Shown in pieces: positions 44,818-54,278 of a DNA stretch of 64,000 nt (the stretch's first letter is position 1; every line of letters begins with the position of its first letter). Origin of the DNA: Cognatishimia sp. MH4019 (GTDB lineage: Bacteria > Pseudomonadota > Alphaproteobacteria > Rhodobacterales > Rhodobacteraceae); assembly GCF_020177595.1 (NCBI RefSeq), contig NZ_JAHTBL010000007.1, positions 141,877 through 205,876 of the forward strand. The letters run 5' to 3'. The translations under genes were made by a program, and so were the position numbers. The notes beneath the pieces are model-generated. The model searched no databases, was not told the DNA's origin, and saw only the letters and a list, made by a program, of their open reading frames with translations.

Positions 44818-45911
44818 GCGCAAGCGAAGACCATCGCTATATGGGTTTGGCCCTGTCCCTTGGCCGTCGCGGGCAAGGGCAGGTCTGGCCGAACCCGGCG
44901 GTGGGCTGTGTCCTCGTTAACCAATCTCGCATCGTCGGACGCGGCACCACCCAACCCGGCGGTCGCCCCCATGCCGAGGTCGTGGCTCTCGCCCAGGCGG
45001 GGCCGCAGGCAAAAGGGGCCACGGCCTATGTCACGCTGGAGCCTTGCGCCCATATCGGCCAGACCCCGCCCTGCGCCCAGGCCCTGATTGACGCGCAAGT
45101 CGCCCGCGTTGTCGTGGCACTTCAGGATGATGATCCGCGCGTGAACGGGCAGGGGGTCGCCATGCTTCGTGCCGCAGGCGTTAAGGTTAGCACCGGCTGT
45201 CGCGCCGAAGAGGCCGCCCGCGACCACGCAGGTTTCCTGCTGAAAGTTAACGAAAACCGCCCCTTCATCAGCCTCAAACTCGCCACCAGTTTCGATGGCC
45301 GCATCGCCACGGCCACCGGCGAAAGCCAGTGGATCACCGGCCCAAAAGCGCGCCGTCTCGTTCATGCCCAACGCGCCACCCATGACGCGGTGATGATCGG
45401 CGCAGGCACCGCGCGCGCCGATGATCCCAGCCTGACTGTGCGCGACCTTGGCGTCGCCCGCCAACCTGTGCGGATCGTCGTCTCGCGCCGTCTGGATTTG
45501 CCGCTCACCGGCAAGCTCGCGCATTCTGCCAAAGACGTCCCGCTTTGGCTTTGCCACGGCAAAGACGCGAACCGTGACCTGATTTCCGCTTGGGAAAACC
45601 TCGGCGCGACCCTCATCGAATGCCCCCTGGTGGGCCGTCAGATCGACCCGACAGCTCTTTTCCAAGCGCTCGCCGAGCGTGGCCTCACGCGTGTCTTTTG
45701 CGAAGGCGGCGGTACTTTAGCCGCGTCCCTTTTGCAGGCTGACCTCGTCGATCAACTCATCGGCTTCACCGCTGGGATCGCTCTGGGCGCCGAAGGTCAA
45801 CCGGGCCTTGGTGCGATGGGCGTTGACCGCCTTGCAGACGCCCCACGCTACGCCCTGCAAAGCACCCGCCAGATAGGCCCCGATGCTTTGCATATCTGGC
45901 GCCGAGCCTGA
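44814..45911 (+). CDS. ribD: Riboflavin biosynthesis deaminase/reductase RibD
   Basis: This 365-residue bifunctional enzyme has an N-terminal zinc deaminase domain (HAEVVAL, then [15 protein letters not shown]) and a C-terminal NADPH reductase domain. It carries out the two steps after GTP cyclohydrolase II in riboflavin synthesis. Start codon GTG overlaps nrdR. The next rib genes are separated by three opposite-strand capsule genes. Confidence 0.95.
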   Translation: MSASEDHRYMGLALSLGRRGQGQVWPNPAVGCVLVNQSRIVGRGTTQPGGRPHAEVVALAQAGPQAKGATAYVTLEPCAHIGQTPPCAQALIDAQVARVVVALQDDDPRVNGQGVAMLRAAGVKVSTGCRAEEAARDHAGFLLKVNENRPFISLKLATSFDGRIATATGESQWITGPKARRLVHAQRATHDAVMIGAGTARADDPSLTVRDLGVARQPVRIVVSRRLDLPLTGKLAHSAKDVPLWLCHGKDANRDLISAWENLGATLIECPLVGRQIDPTALFQALAERGLTRVFCEGGGTLAASLLQADLVDQLIGFTAGIALGAEGQPGLGAMGVDRLADAPRYALQSTRQIGPDALHIWRRA

Positions 45912-45939
45912 TCTTCACCTTTGTCGAAATACTCCCGCC
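45911..45939 (-). repeat. Dispersed GTATTT element behind kpsC
   Basis: Read on the minus strand: CGGCGGGAGTATTT then CGACAAAGGTGAAG. It begins 11 bases after the KpsC stop and overlaps the last base of ribD. Nearly the same sequence lies behind pirin. Confidence 0.6.
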
Positions 45940-45949
45940 GGAGGCATCC

Positions 45950-47971
45950 CTACCGCCACAAATGCGCATAGCTGGCCAGCATGCCTTGCACCTTTGACAG
46001 CGCCCGCAGCCCGGCACCGGGCCGTGCAACCTCGCCAGAGGCAAGCCGTTCAACCGCGACTTCCACGGGGCAGGGCGCGCCGGTCGTCGGATCAAAATAG
46101 CGCGGATAGCCGATCAGCGCTGCATGGACCAGACCGGTCAATCGCACCGGCACGCCGCGCCGGTCCGGCACCTCGATCCGGTCCTCGGTCAGGCCCCATC
46201 CGGCATAGAACGGCACGCCCAGACAGGTCACAGGCACGCCGCGCAGCAACGCCTCGAACCCCAGCGCCGAGGTCATGGTCCAGACCGCATCCACCGCGTC
46301 GATCAAGGCCACGGGATCGCCCCGCACGATCCTGTCCGCAAAGCTCAAAGCCGCGTCCTCTGCGACCTTGCCGATGCGCAAACCTGCCTCCACATCCGGG
46401 TGTGGTTTATAGAGGATCACCGCGTCGGGGTTTGCCGCCCGCGTTGCTTTCAGCAGGGCCATGTTCGTTGCCACCGCCCCGGCGCCTTTCAGGATCGAGG
46501 CGTCATCCTCCACCTGTCCCGGCACCAGAATGCAGCGCCCTTTTGGCACATCCGGCACCTCGCCGCCCGCCAGATTGTATTTCGACACGCCTGCCTTGAT
46601 GATCTGCCGGATCAGTTGCCCGGCCCGGCGATGTTCTGCCTCCGGCAATTCCCCTGACGCACCGATCAAAGCCTCCAACCGGCTTGGTTGGGTCGGGTCA
46701 TAGTAAATGCCCAGATCGTCCACGGCCAAAGACAGGGGCGGAACCAGATCTGCCCCCAACCCGCGCGAACGCAGGAACCCGTCTTCCACCCGCGCAATCC
46801 CGGGCGCGATATCGGGCGCTTTGCCCGCCCAGACCATCACGCGTCGCCCGTCTGCATTGTCCATTGCGCGCCCCAGATCGTCGTCAAAAAGCATCCGGCG
46901 CTGACCGCCAAACACCTTCTGCAGTGCGCGCCGCTTCCACAGGCGCATGCCCACGCCGACCCATCCCAGATGGTCATCGCGCCACGCGCGGGCATCTGCC
47001 TCCAGCGCGTCAATCGCCTGTTCCAATTCGCACAGCGCATCGCGATGGGGATCATACCAGACCGGATAGAGGATCATCGCCGCCGCAAAAAGCTGCGCGC
47101 GTGTCAGCCGTCGTTCGCGCCGCGCGACCGGGTTGCGATCCTCTGTCAGCCCCCAGCCTGCATAGAATGGCTGACCGAAAACGCGCGGCTTGTGGCCTGC
47201 AAAAATCGCCTCGAACCCCATCTGGGACGAGACCGTGTAGACCGCGACCGCCCCCTCAAACAGCACCCAAGGGGAGACCGGATCGCTGAAAAGTTGCACC
47301 CGTCCGTCTTCCACCGCATCTGTGAAGTAGCCTTCGCGATGCCCCAGAACCGTCTCGGGATGCGTTTTGACCACCACCTTGGAGCCGGGAAATTCGGTCA
47401 TTGCGCAGACCAGCATGTCCTGAAAAGTGGCCTTGTCGGCCCCACTTGCCGTGACCGACGCATCACCACGGGTCTGGTCGATGACCAGCACATAGCCGGG
47501 GGCAGGGGCCTGCGCCTGCGGCTCAAAGGCGTTGTATTTCGACAGATGCGCGTGGTGCAGTCGCTCAATCGCATCCCGCGCGCGGTTCATCAGCGCTGTG
47601 TCATCTAGCGGATGGGTGGCCAGAAGATGCTCCAGATCAGATGGCACTGCGGGGTCAAAATGCACGCCGCGCTGATCCAGATGCAGGCCAATCGGATCGC
47701 TGCCTTCGCGCCCCGGCAAGACCGATCTCAAGAAGGCATCCTCGACCCGCAGCACCGGCGCATCACGGGCTTCGGCCACCTTTTCGCCGCGGCCAGAGGT
47801 GGGGCTTTGACCCCAAACGCCGACCATATCGCCGTCCGAGGGTGCGCCCAGTTTGATCTGGTAGCCGGATAGTTCCAGAATACGGCGCACACGCCGCTGG
47901 GTCAGAAAACCGCCATTGTAAACGAAAAGCCGCCGGACATCGCCGGCGGCCTTATCTGTCTCAGAGGCCAC
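45950..47971 (-). CDS. kpsC: KpsC-type capsule Kdo-transferase (two-domain)
   Basis: This protein of about 673 residues has two related capsule-synthesis domains. The motif PFYAGWGLTEDR occurs twice, near residues 285 and 610. KpsC adds beta-Kdo residues to a lipid linker for group 2 type capsules. I place the start at GTG 47971, just after the exporter stop; an ATG upstream inside that gene (48064) is an alternative. It pairs with the exporter and KpsS genes in the same orientation. Confidence 0.88.
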   Translation of the reverse strand: MASETDKAAGDVRRLFVYNGGFLTQRRVRRILELSGYQIKLGAPSDGDMVGVWGQSPTSGRGEKVAEARDAPVLRVEDAFLRSVLPGREGSDPIGLHLDQRGVHFDPAVPSDLEHLLATHPLDDTALMNRARDAIERLHHAHLSKYNAFEPQAQAPAPGYVLVIDQTRGDASVTASGADKATFQDMLVCAMTEFPGSKVVVKTHPETVLGHREGYFTDAVEDGRVQLFSDPVSPWVLFEGAVAVYTVSSQMGFEAIFAGHKPRVFGQPFYAGWGLTEDRNPVARRERRLTRAQLFAAAMILYPVWYDPHRDALCELEQAIDALEADARAWRDDHLGWVGVGMRLWKRRALQKVFGGQRRMLFDDDLGRAMDNADGRRVMVWAGKAPDIAPGIARVEDGFLRSRGLGADLVPPLSLAVDDLGIYYDPTQPSRLEALIGASGELPEAEHRRAGQLIRQIIKAGVSKYNLAGGEVPDVPKGRCILVPGQVEDDASILKGAGAVATNMALLKATRAANPDAVILYKPHPDVEAGLRIGKVAEDAALSFADRIVRGDPVALIDAVDAVWTMTSALGFEALLRGVPVTCLGVPFYAGWGLTEDRIEVPDRRGVPVRLTGLVHAALIGYPRYFDPTTGAPCPVEVAVERLASGEVARPGAGLRALSKVQGMLASYAHLWR

Positions 47972-47976
47972 GCGGC

Positions 47977-49122
47977 TTAGCCACCGCCAGCGCCAGCGGC
48001 CAGATTGCCCAGCGCATTCACCGAGCCAAGCGAACCGGTCAGCGCCGAAATCGTCTTGTCCCATGTCACGAACGGCGCCTCAGTGACGTAAACCGTATCG
48101 CCATCCCGCACCAGGAAATCGCGGGCTTCGAACATGCCGTTGGGTTGCGTGAGATCCAGCACATAGACCAGTCGCTGCGCGCCGATCAGATCGCTGCGGC
48201 CCATGACCTGATTGGCGATCTCTTCCGGCTCATTGCGGAAGACAAAGACGCCGGTTGGATCGGCCACATTGCTTTGCAGCCCCCCCACCGTCGCAATCGC
48301 TTCAATCGCCGACAGCGACTGGCTTTCAAACGGCACACGGGTCTGCGCGCCCGTCGCGCCAAGGGCTGTGAACGAACGGCTGTCTTCCTCAACCAGAATG
48401 CGGTCGCCGGGGCGCAAGGCGATATCGAGTTCGGGGAATTCATAGAGGTCTTCAAACCAGACCTTGCCGCGATGCGCGCCGCGGATCACAGTGACCTGGG
48501 CAATCGACGGCTCTACTGCGACACCACCAGCGGCGGCCAGCATCGCGCTGAGCGTGCGGGTCGGGCGTTCAATCGGGTAGACACCCTGACCGCCAACCGC
48601 ACCAGCCAGCGAAACCGTCGACCCGTCGCCTGCCAGACGGCGCACTTGCACCTGCGGGTCTGGCGTTTGCGCATCCAGCTTGCCGGTGATGATCCGGCGC
48701 AACGCTTCGGGCGTGTTGCCCGACGCTTTGATGCGCCCTGCATACGGGATGAAAATAGAGCCCGAGCCATCGACCTGCACTTCTTCCAGCGTGGCGGGCG
48801 TGCGGCCTTCGCCACCCAGAAGCGGGTCATCGACATTCTCGAAAATGGTGATCCCCAGCGTGTCGCCTGCGCTGATCGTGTCTGATCCGACTAGGCCTGC
48901 ATTTTTGAACGCGTCCGAGAAGCCAAGGGCAGGGGTCACGGCCGTCACCGTGTTGACCCGTTGGTTAACGGAGACGATGAAGGCGTCGCCTTCTTTTTGC
49001 ACAGATCCCGCGAAGATTTCGCGTTTGTTAGGGCCCGAACGGGGCAAGCCGCAAGCGGCCACCATAGCGACAAGCGTCACAAGCGCGACGCCCTTCGCAA
49101 GGCGCGAAGCATGGATTTTCAC
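47977..49122 (-). CDS. Polysaccharide export lipoprotein (Wza/KpsD-like)
   Basis: This 381-residue protein has a lipoprotein signal (TLVAMVAACG, Cys about residue 24), then a Poly_export domain and SLBB-like repeats (ISAGDTLGITIFE, then LRPGDRILVEED and GDTVYVTEAPFV). It should form the outer-membrane channel for capsule. KpsC starts 5 bases after its stop. Confidence 0.88.
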   Translation of the reverse strand: MKIHASRLAKGVALVTLVAMVAACGLPRSGPNKREIFAGSVQKEGDAFIVSVNQRVNTVTAVTPALGFSDAFKNAGLVGSDTISAGDTLGITIFENVDDPLLGGEGRTPATLEEVQVDGSGSIFIPYAGRIKASGNTPEALRRIITGKLDAQTPDPQVQVRRLAGDGSTVSLAGAVGGQGVYPIERPTRTLSAMLAAAGGVAVEPSIAQVTVIRGAHRGKVWFEDLYEFPELDIALRPGDRILVEEDSRSFTALGATGAQTRVPFESQSLSAIEAIATVGGLQSNVADPTGVFVFRNEPEEIANQVMGRSDLIGAQRLVYVLDLTQPNGMFEARDFLVRDGDTVYVTEAPFVTWDKTISALTGSLGSVNALGNLAAGAGGG

Positions 49123-49216
49123 TGCTCTGGTCTCCTCGACCTTATTATTTGCCTTAACTTTCTCTTTTAGCTTACTGGAATCCCGCGCAAAAAGCTACCG
49201 CTAGGGATTGTGTCTG

Positions 49217-50509
49217 CTACTGGATCACACGCAACTGTTGCCGTGGAGCCGCGTTGCCGGAGAGCAGTGCATCATACGGGTCTTCCGGTGTGAGCATCAG
49301 ATCAACCACCTGACGCAGCAATTGCCGACGCCCGCGCGCCGAATAAAAGCCACCCGCGATCTGGCTCGTTTCCAGCAGGTAGCGGCGATAGTCGTGATAC
49401 GCGCGATTGTCCGGTCGTGCGGGCATGGAAAAGAACTGCTCCAGCGGCTGATCGCTGACAAATTCCGGCTTGCCATAAACCGCGTCGCCAAAGACCTTTA
49501 GCGGAATGCCGCGCCACAGCACCTGTTGCGCCGCCGTCGAATTGACCGTCACCGCGGAACGCGCGTGATCCAGAAGCCGCGCCAGCTTGCCACCGCGCAC
49601 GTAATGCACGCGGGCGCTGACCCCGCGCTCGTGCGCCATCCGCCTAATTTCCCGGCGCACCGGTACGCGGCCATCCTCCAGAGGATGCGCCTTGAAGACG
49701 AGGTGATGATGGGTTGGCGCACCCTTTGCGAACCCGTCGATCACAAGCTCCAGAAATTCAGTCATTGTGCCGAAAGGCGAATGCATCTGAAACGAGCTGT
49801 CATGCTCAAGCTGCAAAAGCGCCAGATGATAGGGATAGCCGCCATGCTTGACCCGCGTCGTGGCGATCGCCCGTTCGATTGCCTGCAGCGGCATCAGCAC
49901 CAACCGTTTGAGATACAAGCGAAACTCATTGGCGACAGACAGCGACCGATGCGGCTGAAAATTCCGGTAATCCGCGTTTCGAAACATCACGAACCAATGG
50001 TAAAGCGCGCCGTAAAAGACGTGCTGGCGCATGTCGCCCCAATGGGCGGGCGCTTCGGGCACGTCCAGATCGGACTGCTCTAGCGCGGTTTTCATCGCGC
50101 CCACCGACATCTCCATCAAGCGCGAATTGCCGTTGCTGCCGCCGCGCTCGTAGCTGACCCAATAGGGCCGCAGATAGCCTTCCTCGAACACATGCACGCC
50201 CAGGCCACGCGCCTTGGCGATCTTGGCCGCCATCGAGTGGTTGGGCCGCGTGTCCCCATAAAGAACGATATCGGTGATGTCTTTGTCATCCAGCAGGCCG
50301 GTAAATGTCTCTGCCCAATCCTCAGGCTTGCCGTGAAACGGAATGTAGGTTTTCGGCGAAGACCAGAACGCGCGGTCGCCCGCGTTGAACCCAACGCGCC
50401 ACACATCCGCCCCCGCCAGCGAGAGCATCTTGCCCAGCCGGTGGAAGAATGGACCATGCGGTCCTTGCAGAAACAAAAACCGCCGGTTCTCTCCGGTGAT
50501 AAAGCCCAT
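49217..50509 (-). CDS. kpsS: KpsS-type capsule Kdo-transferase
   Basis: This 430-residue protein belongs to the capsule-synthesis family, with FLQGPHGPFFHRLGKML at the start, later YLRPYWVSYERGGSNGNS, and the NSTAAQQVLWRGIPLKVFG segment. KpsS adds the first Kdo to phosphatidylglycerol in capsule assembly. It leads the three-gene capsule unit and is divergent from ribE. Confidence 0.88.
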   Translation of the reverse strand: MGFITGENRRFLFLQGPHGPFFHRLGKMLSLAGADVWRVGFNAGDRAFWSSPKTYIPFHGKPEDWAETFTGLLDDKDITDIVLYGDTRPNHSMAAKIAKARGLGVHVFEEGYLRPYWVSYERGGSNGNSRLMEMSVGAMKTALEQSDLDVPEAPAHWGDMRQHVFYGALYHWFVMFRNADYRNFQPHRSLSVANEFRLYLKRLVLMPLQAIERAIATTRVKHGGYPYHLALLQLEHDSSFQMHSPFGTMTEFLELVIDGFAKGAPTHHHLVFKAHPLEDGRVPVRREIRRMAHERGVSARVHYVRGGKLARLLDHARSAVTVNSTAAQQVLWRGIPLKVFGDAVYGKPEFVSDQPLEQFFSMPARPDNRAYHDYRRYLLETSQIAGGFYSARGRRQLLRQVVDLMLTPEDPYDALLSGNAAPRQQLRVIQ

Positions 50510-50659
50510 GAGATCCCAAAATCCTTACGCCTTCTGTTGGCCTATATTTCCAACAGGTTAAGGCCGAATTAAGGCGTGAGGCCGAAAAAGTCACGCCCCA
50601 TTGCACGCACGGGGCCTTTGACCTACCTCTTGGGACGCAACGGCATAAAGGGCGCGCGC

Positions 50660-51250
50660 ATGTTCACAGGCATCATCACCGATATCGGCACCGTGACCGA
50701 GCTGACGCAAAAGGGCGACCTGCGCGCCCGGATCGCCTGTGGTTATGACACCTCGGGCATCGACATCGGCGCGTCGATTGCCTGTGATGGCGTCTGCCTG
50801 ACAGCCGTCGCTTTGGGCAAGGGCTGGTTCGACGTCGATGTCTCGGCCGAGACGGTGTCCAAGACCAATCTCGCGGATTGGGTCGACGGCAAACGTATCA
50901 ACCTCGAACGCGCGTTGAAAGTGGGCGACGAGCTGGGCGGCCATATCGTGTCGGGTCATGTGGATGGCGTGGCCAAGATCACCGCCATGCAGGACGAGGG
51001 CGACAGCACCCGCGTGACAATGCAGGCCCCCGACGATCTGGCGCGTTTTATTGCGCCCAAAGGCTCCGTCGCGCTCAACGGCACCTCTTTAACAGTAAAC
51101 GAAGTGAACGGGGCTGCGTTCGGGATCAACTTCATCCCCCACACCAAGACCGCGACCACCTGGGGCGATGCCGCGGTCGGAGACCTGATCAACCTTGAGA
51201 TCGACACACTTGCGCGCTACGTCGCGCGCCTGCAGGACTGGCAACCATGA
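50660..51250 (+). CDS. ribE: Riboflavin synthase (alpha subunit)
   Basis: This 196-residue protein begins with the family MFTGIITDIGTV and has two similar lumazine-binding halves. It dismutates two 6,7-dimethyl-8-ribityllumazine molecules into riboflavin. I use ATG 50660 as its start because that residue matches the family start. Its stop overlaps the next gene in ATGA. Confidence 0.95.
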   Translation: MFTGIITDIGTVTELTQKGDLRARIACGYDTSGIDIGASIACDGVCLTAVALGKGWFDVDVSAETVSKTNLADWVDGKRINLERALKVGDELGGHIVSGHVDGVAKITAMQDEGDSTRVTMQAPDDLARFIAPKGSVALNGTSLTVNEVNGAAFGINFIPHTKTATTWGDAAVGDLINLEIDTLARYVARLQDWQP

Positions 51251-51783
51251 TCGGTCACAATCAGGGCCCGTCGCTGGAACCCGGTCAGATCTTTCGACGG
51301 GTCGCTTGGCGCAAAGCCCGTACCCAGCTTCTGCCGACCCTCCCCATCGAGATCCTCCGCCGCCGCGTCGCCCGCGCCAAAACGCTTGGGCTTCCTTACA
51401 AAACCTACGCCTCCGTTCGTGCGGCGTCAGGTCATGACGTTGTGGCTTTTCTCTTTTCAAACAATGCGTTGCATATGCTTCGCAAGGGCGACCAACCCGA
51501 TCCAGAGCGACACGCCCAACTGGTGAAGGCCACCCCTATCGCGCTGGCCCATCCGCCGATCCTACCGGAAGACCTGCCGTTCGAAATTGCGACAAAAGCC
51601 CCGGGGCTCGCGCAGTCTTGGTCTGTCAGCCGCGACCATCTCCGTGCCGCGATCCTGGTTTCCCGGCTCCCAAGGGACGGCGTGCTTGTGATCGCCGAAA
51701 CCGAGCTTGAGAAAGATTGGTGCGCAATGGCAGGTCTGGCCGGTACGGTTCCGGCAGACAGTCTCGACCGGCCGACCTTATAA
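51247..51783 (+). CDS. Conserved protein of unknown function within the rib operon
   Basis: This 178-residue soluble protein opens with MIGHNQGPSLEPG, then has a basic helix region (RRVARAKTLGLPYKTYASVRAASGHDVVAFLFS). It overlaps ribE by 4 bases, so it is in the riboflavin operon. I cannot name its function; the middle looks like a small alpha/beta domain with no clear active site. Confidence 0.76.
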   Translation: MIGHNQGPSLEPGQIFRRVAWRKARTQLLPTLPIEILRRRVARAKTLGLPYKTYASVRAASGHDVVAFLFSNNALHMLRKGDQPDPERHAQLVKATPIALAHPPILPEDLPFEIATKAPGLAQSWSVSRDHLRAAILVSRLPRDGVLVIAETELEKDWCAMAGLAGTVPADSLDRPTL

Positions 51784-52093
51784 GGCGACCTCCGGCTAAG
51801 TGATCCCAGCCCCGGACAGATGCCCGACCAAGCCGCGCCCACCACGCCCCGGACCTGATCCGGGGCCTCGCCCTTTTCAACAAGGTCCCGGGTCAAGCCC
51901 GGGACGCGGTGTGCGAAAATCGTCGTCATCCTCGGGCTCGTCCTGAGGAACGTTCACCCGAGAAATCCCCGATCAGGTCCGGGATGACGCCTCCACGTAA
52001 CACGCCCCAAAGTTGGTCACGCACACGTCCCCCCCTTCCCATCCTTTGCCCTTCGCGTTATGCCGCCCTCAACTGCTCCAAAAGGCTGCCCGA
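51784..52093. other. 310-base gap inside the rib cluster with palindromic repeats
   Basis: No gene is present. Most of the gap is taken up by a cluster of alphaproteobacterial palindromic repeats. No FMN riboswitch core was recognised. The last part should contain the ribB ribosome-binding site (GGCTGCCCGA ahead of ATG 52094, weak). Confidence 0.6.
51846..51989. repeat. Cluster of three intergenic palindromes
   Basis: The first is GCCCCGGA-CCTGA-TCCGGGGC (51846-51866). The second is GTCCCGGG-TCAAG-CCCGGGAC (51885-51905). The third is a longer outer stem CGTCATCC (51924-51931) with GGATGACG (51982-51989). These resemble the CGTCATCC-type REP elements common between alphaproteobacterial genes. 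Confidence 0.75.
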
Positions 52094-53191
52094 ATGACCG
52101 ATTACACCGACGCGATCAGCTCTATTGAAGAGATCATCGAAGACGCCCGCAATGGCCGCATGTTCATCCTCGTGGACCATGAGGACCGCGAAAACGAAGG
52201 CGATCTGGTGATCCCCGCGCAGATGGCGACGCCTGATGCGATCAACTTCATGGCCACCCATGGGCGCGGGCTGATCTGCCTGACGCTTCCGGGGGAGCGT
52301 ATCGACGCGCTAGGCCTGCCGCTGATGGCCTCGCAGAACTCCTCGCGGCACGAGACGGCATTCACCGTCTCCATCGAAGCGCGCGAAGGCGTCTCCACGG
52401 GCATCTCCGCCGCCGACCGGGCGCGCACTGTGGCTGTGGCTATCGACGCCTCCAAAACCAGCACCGATATCGCCACGCCGGGCCATGTTTTCCCGCTGCG
52501 CGCCCGTGACGGCGGTGTGCTGGTGCGCGCAGGCCATACGGAGGCCGCCGTGGATGTCAGCCGCTTGGCTGGCCTCAACCCCTCTGGCGTTATCTGTGAG
52601 ATCATGAACGAAGACGGCACCATGTCCCGCCTGCCGGATCTGGTCGCCTTCGCCCAGCGTCACAACCTGAAAATCGGCACGATCAGCGATCTGATCGCGT
52701 ATCGCCGCCGCAACGACAATCTGGTGAAAGTCCGGCAAGAACAGACGTTTACTTCGGAATTTGGCGGCGACTGGACCCTGAAGATCTATACGGATGAGAC
52801 CCAAGGTGCCGAACATATCGCGCTTATCAAAGGCGATATCAGCGGCGACGATCCGGTCCTTGTCCGGATGCACGCGTTTGACCCGCTGCTCGACATGGTC
52901 GGCACCGGCCCGCGGGGCCGTGCATTTGAGTTCTCGGACGCGATGAAGCTGATTGCCGATGAAGGCCGGGGCGTGCTCGTGCTGCTGCGCGACACCCATA
53001 TGAAGCTCGCCGCGGCCGAGGAAGTTTCCCCCCAAACGCTGCGCCAATATGGCCTTGGCGCACAGATCCTGTCCTCGCTGGGCCTGTCGAAACTCACGCT
53101 GCTGACAAATTCGCCTGAGCCGAAGGTTGTTGGCCTCGACGCTTACGGGCTGGAAATCACAGGCACCCGCAAAATCTCGGAGATTGGCTGA
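52094..53191 (+). CDS. ribB: DHBP synthase with degenerate GTP-cyclohydrolase-II-like domain (RibBX)
   Basis: This 365-residue protein has a full RibB domain (residues 1-200: DHEDRENEGD, GVSTGISAADRA, GHVFPLRARDGG), which makes the four-carbon precursor of riboflavin. The C-terminal domain resembles RibA but has no cysteine at all. Where RibA has CLTGD and RCDCG zinc ligands, this has FDPLLDMVGTGPRGRAFEF. It is thus probably not a GTP cyclohydrolase. Such fused variants have been described in proteobacteria as RibBX. Its stop overlaps the ribH start. Confidence 0.92.
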   Translation: MTDYTDAISSIEEIIEDARNGRMFILVDHEDRENEGDLVIPAQMATPDAINFMATHGRGLICLTLPGERIDALGLPLMASQNSSRHETAFTVSIEAREGVSTGISAADRARTVAVAIDASKTSTDIATPGHVFPLRARDGGVLVRAGHTEAAVDVSRLAGLNPSGVICEIMNEDGTMSRLPDLVAFAQRHNLKIGTISDLIAYRRRNDNLVKVRQEQTFTSEFGGDWTLKIYTDETQGAEHIALIKGDISGDDPVLVRMHAFDPLLDMVGTGPRGRAFEFSDAMKLIADEGRGVLVLLRDTHMKLAAAEEVSPQTLRQYGLGAQILSSLGLSKLTLLTNSPEPKVVGLDAYGLEITGTRKISEIG

Positions 53192-53739
53192 TGGCCGGAC
53201 CGCAACACTACACCCTCGACCGTCCCAGCTTTGACGAGCCGGTCAAGCTGCTGATCGTTGTCGCCCCTTACTACAAGGACATCGCCGACAACCTCGTGGC
53301 CGGTGCCACCGCCGAGGCGGAAGCCGCAGGGGCCACGGTCGAGGTCATCGAAGTCCCCGGCGCACTGGAAGTGCCCACCGCCATTGCCATCGCCGACCGT
53401 AAGTCAAATTTCGACGGCTTTGTCGCTCTGGGCTGCGTCATTCGCGGCGAGACCACGCATTACGATACTGTGTGCAACGACAGCTCGCGCGCGATCCAGT
53501 TGATGGGGCTGCAAGGCCTGTGTATCGGCAACGGCATCCTGACGGTCGAGAACCGTAAACAAGCCGAAGTCCGTGCGGACCCCAAAGACCAGAACAAGGG
53601 CGGAGGGGCCGCCGCAGCCGCGCTCCACCTCATCGCGCTGAGCCGCAAATGGGGCCGCCCGGCCCAAGGCATCGGTTTCAAGCCCGCCTCTGAAAACATC
53701 CTGCTTGCAGGCGACATCAAAAAAGATCCCACCGCATGA
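53191..53739 (+). CDS. ribH: 6,7-dimethyl-8-ribityllumazine synthase
   Basis: This 182-residue protein has the family motifs VIEVPGALEVPTAIA and ALGCVIRGETTHYDTVCNDSSRA. It joins the four-carbon unit to the pyrimidine to give lumazine. Its first base overlaps the ribB stop, and its stop overlaps nusB (ATGA), so translation is coupled through the operon. Confidence 0.95.
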   Translation: MAGPQHYTLDRPSFDEPVKLLIVVAPYYKDIADNLVAGATAEAEAAGATVEVIEVPGALEVPTAIAIADRKSNFDGFVALGCVIRGETTHYDTVCNDSSRAIQLMGLQGLCIGNGILTVENRKQAEVRADPKDQNKGGGAAAAALHLIALSRKWGRPAQGIGFKPASENILLAGDIKKDPTA

Positions 53740-54206
53740 CCGCGCTCTCCGGCAACCAGAAACGCAAGATGAAATCCGCCGCGCGCCTTTACGCCGTGCA
53801 GGCTCTGTTCCAGATGGAGGCGGGCAGCCAGACTGTCGACAAAGTCATGCGCGAGTTCGAAGACCACCGCTTTGGCGCAACCTATGAAGGCAACGAGATG
53901 GCCGAGGGCGATCTCGACGTCTTCCGCCAGCTCATGGAAGACGCGGTGAACCATCAGGCCCCCATCGACCAGATGACCGACCGCGCTTTGGTCGCCAAAT
54001 GGCCCATCGCGCGCATCGACCCGACGCTGCGCGCGCTCTTTCGGGCCGCAGGTGCTGAACTGACGCAATCCAAGACGCCGCCCAAGGTGGTCATCTCGGA
54101 ATTTGTCGACATCGCGCAGGCGTTCTTTCCCGAAGGCCGCGAGCCGAAATTCGTCAATGCAGTGCTTGATCATATGGCACGCGAGGCAAAACCCGAGGCG
54201 TTTTAG
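53736..54206 (+). CDS. nusB: Transcription antitermination factor NusB
   Basis: This 156-residue helical protein has the family motifs ARLYAVQALFQMEAG near the start and VVISEFVDIAQAFFPEGREPKFVNAVLDHM near the end. It acts with NusE in rRNA antitermination. The ribH-nusB order is conserved widely in bacteria. Confidence 0.95.
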   Translation: MTALSGNQKRKMKSAARLYAVQALFQMEAGSQTVDKVMREFEDHRFGATYEGNEMAEGDLDVFRQLMEDAVNHQAPIDQMTDRALVAKWPIARIDPTLRALFRAAGAELTQSKTPPKVVISEFVDIAQAFFPEGREPKFVNAVLDHMAREAKPEAF

Positions 54207-54278
54207 GCGCATCCGCTCCAATCCGATTGGACTTGGGAACGTTTTCCTCTATGCTTGAAAGATGAAAGCGAGGACGCC

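Noticed and set aside
51846..51989. CRISPR-like array
   Set aside because: The repeats are unequal palindromes without regular spacers, and no cas genes are near.
51784..52093. FMN riboswitch in the riboflavin cluster
   Set aside because: No RFN-element core was recognised; the sequence is explained by palindromic repeats.
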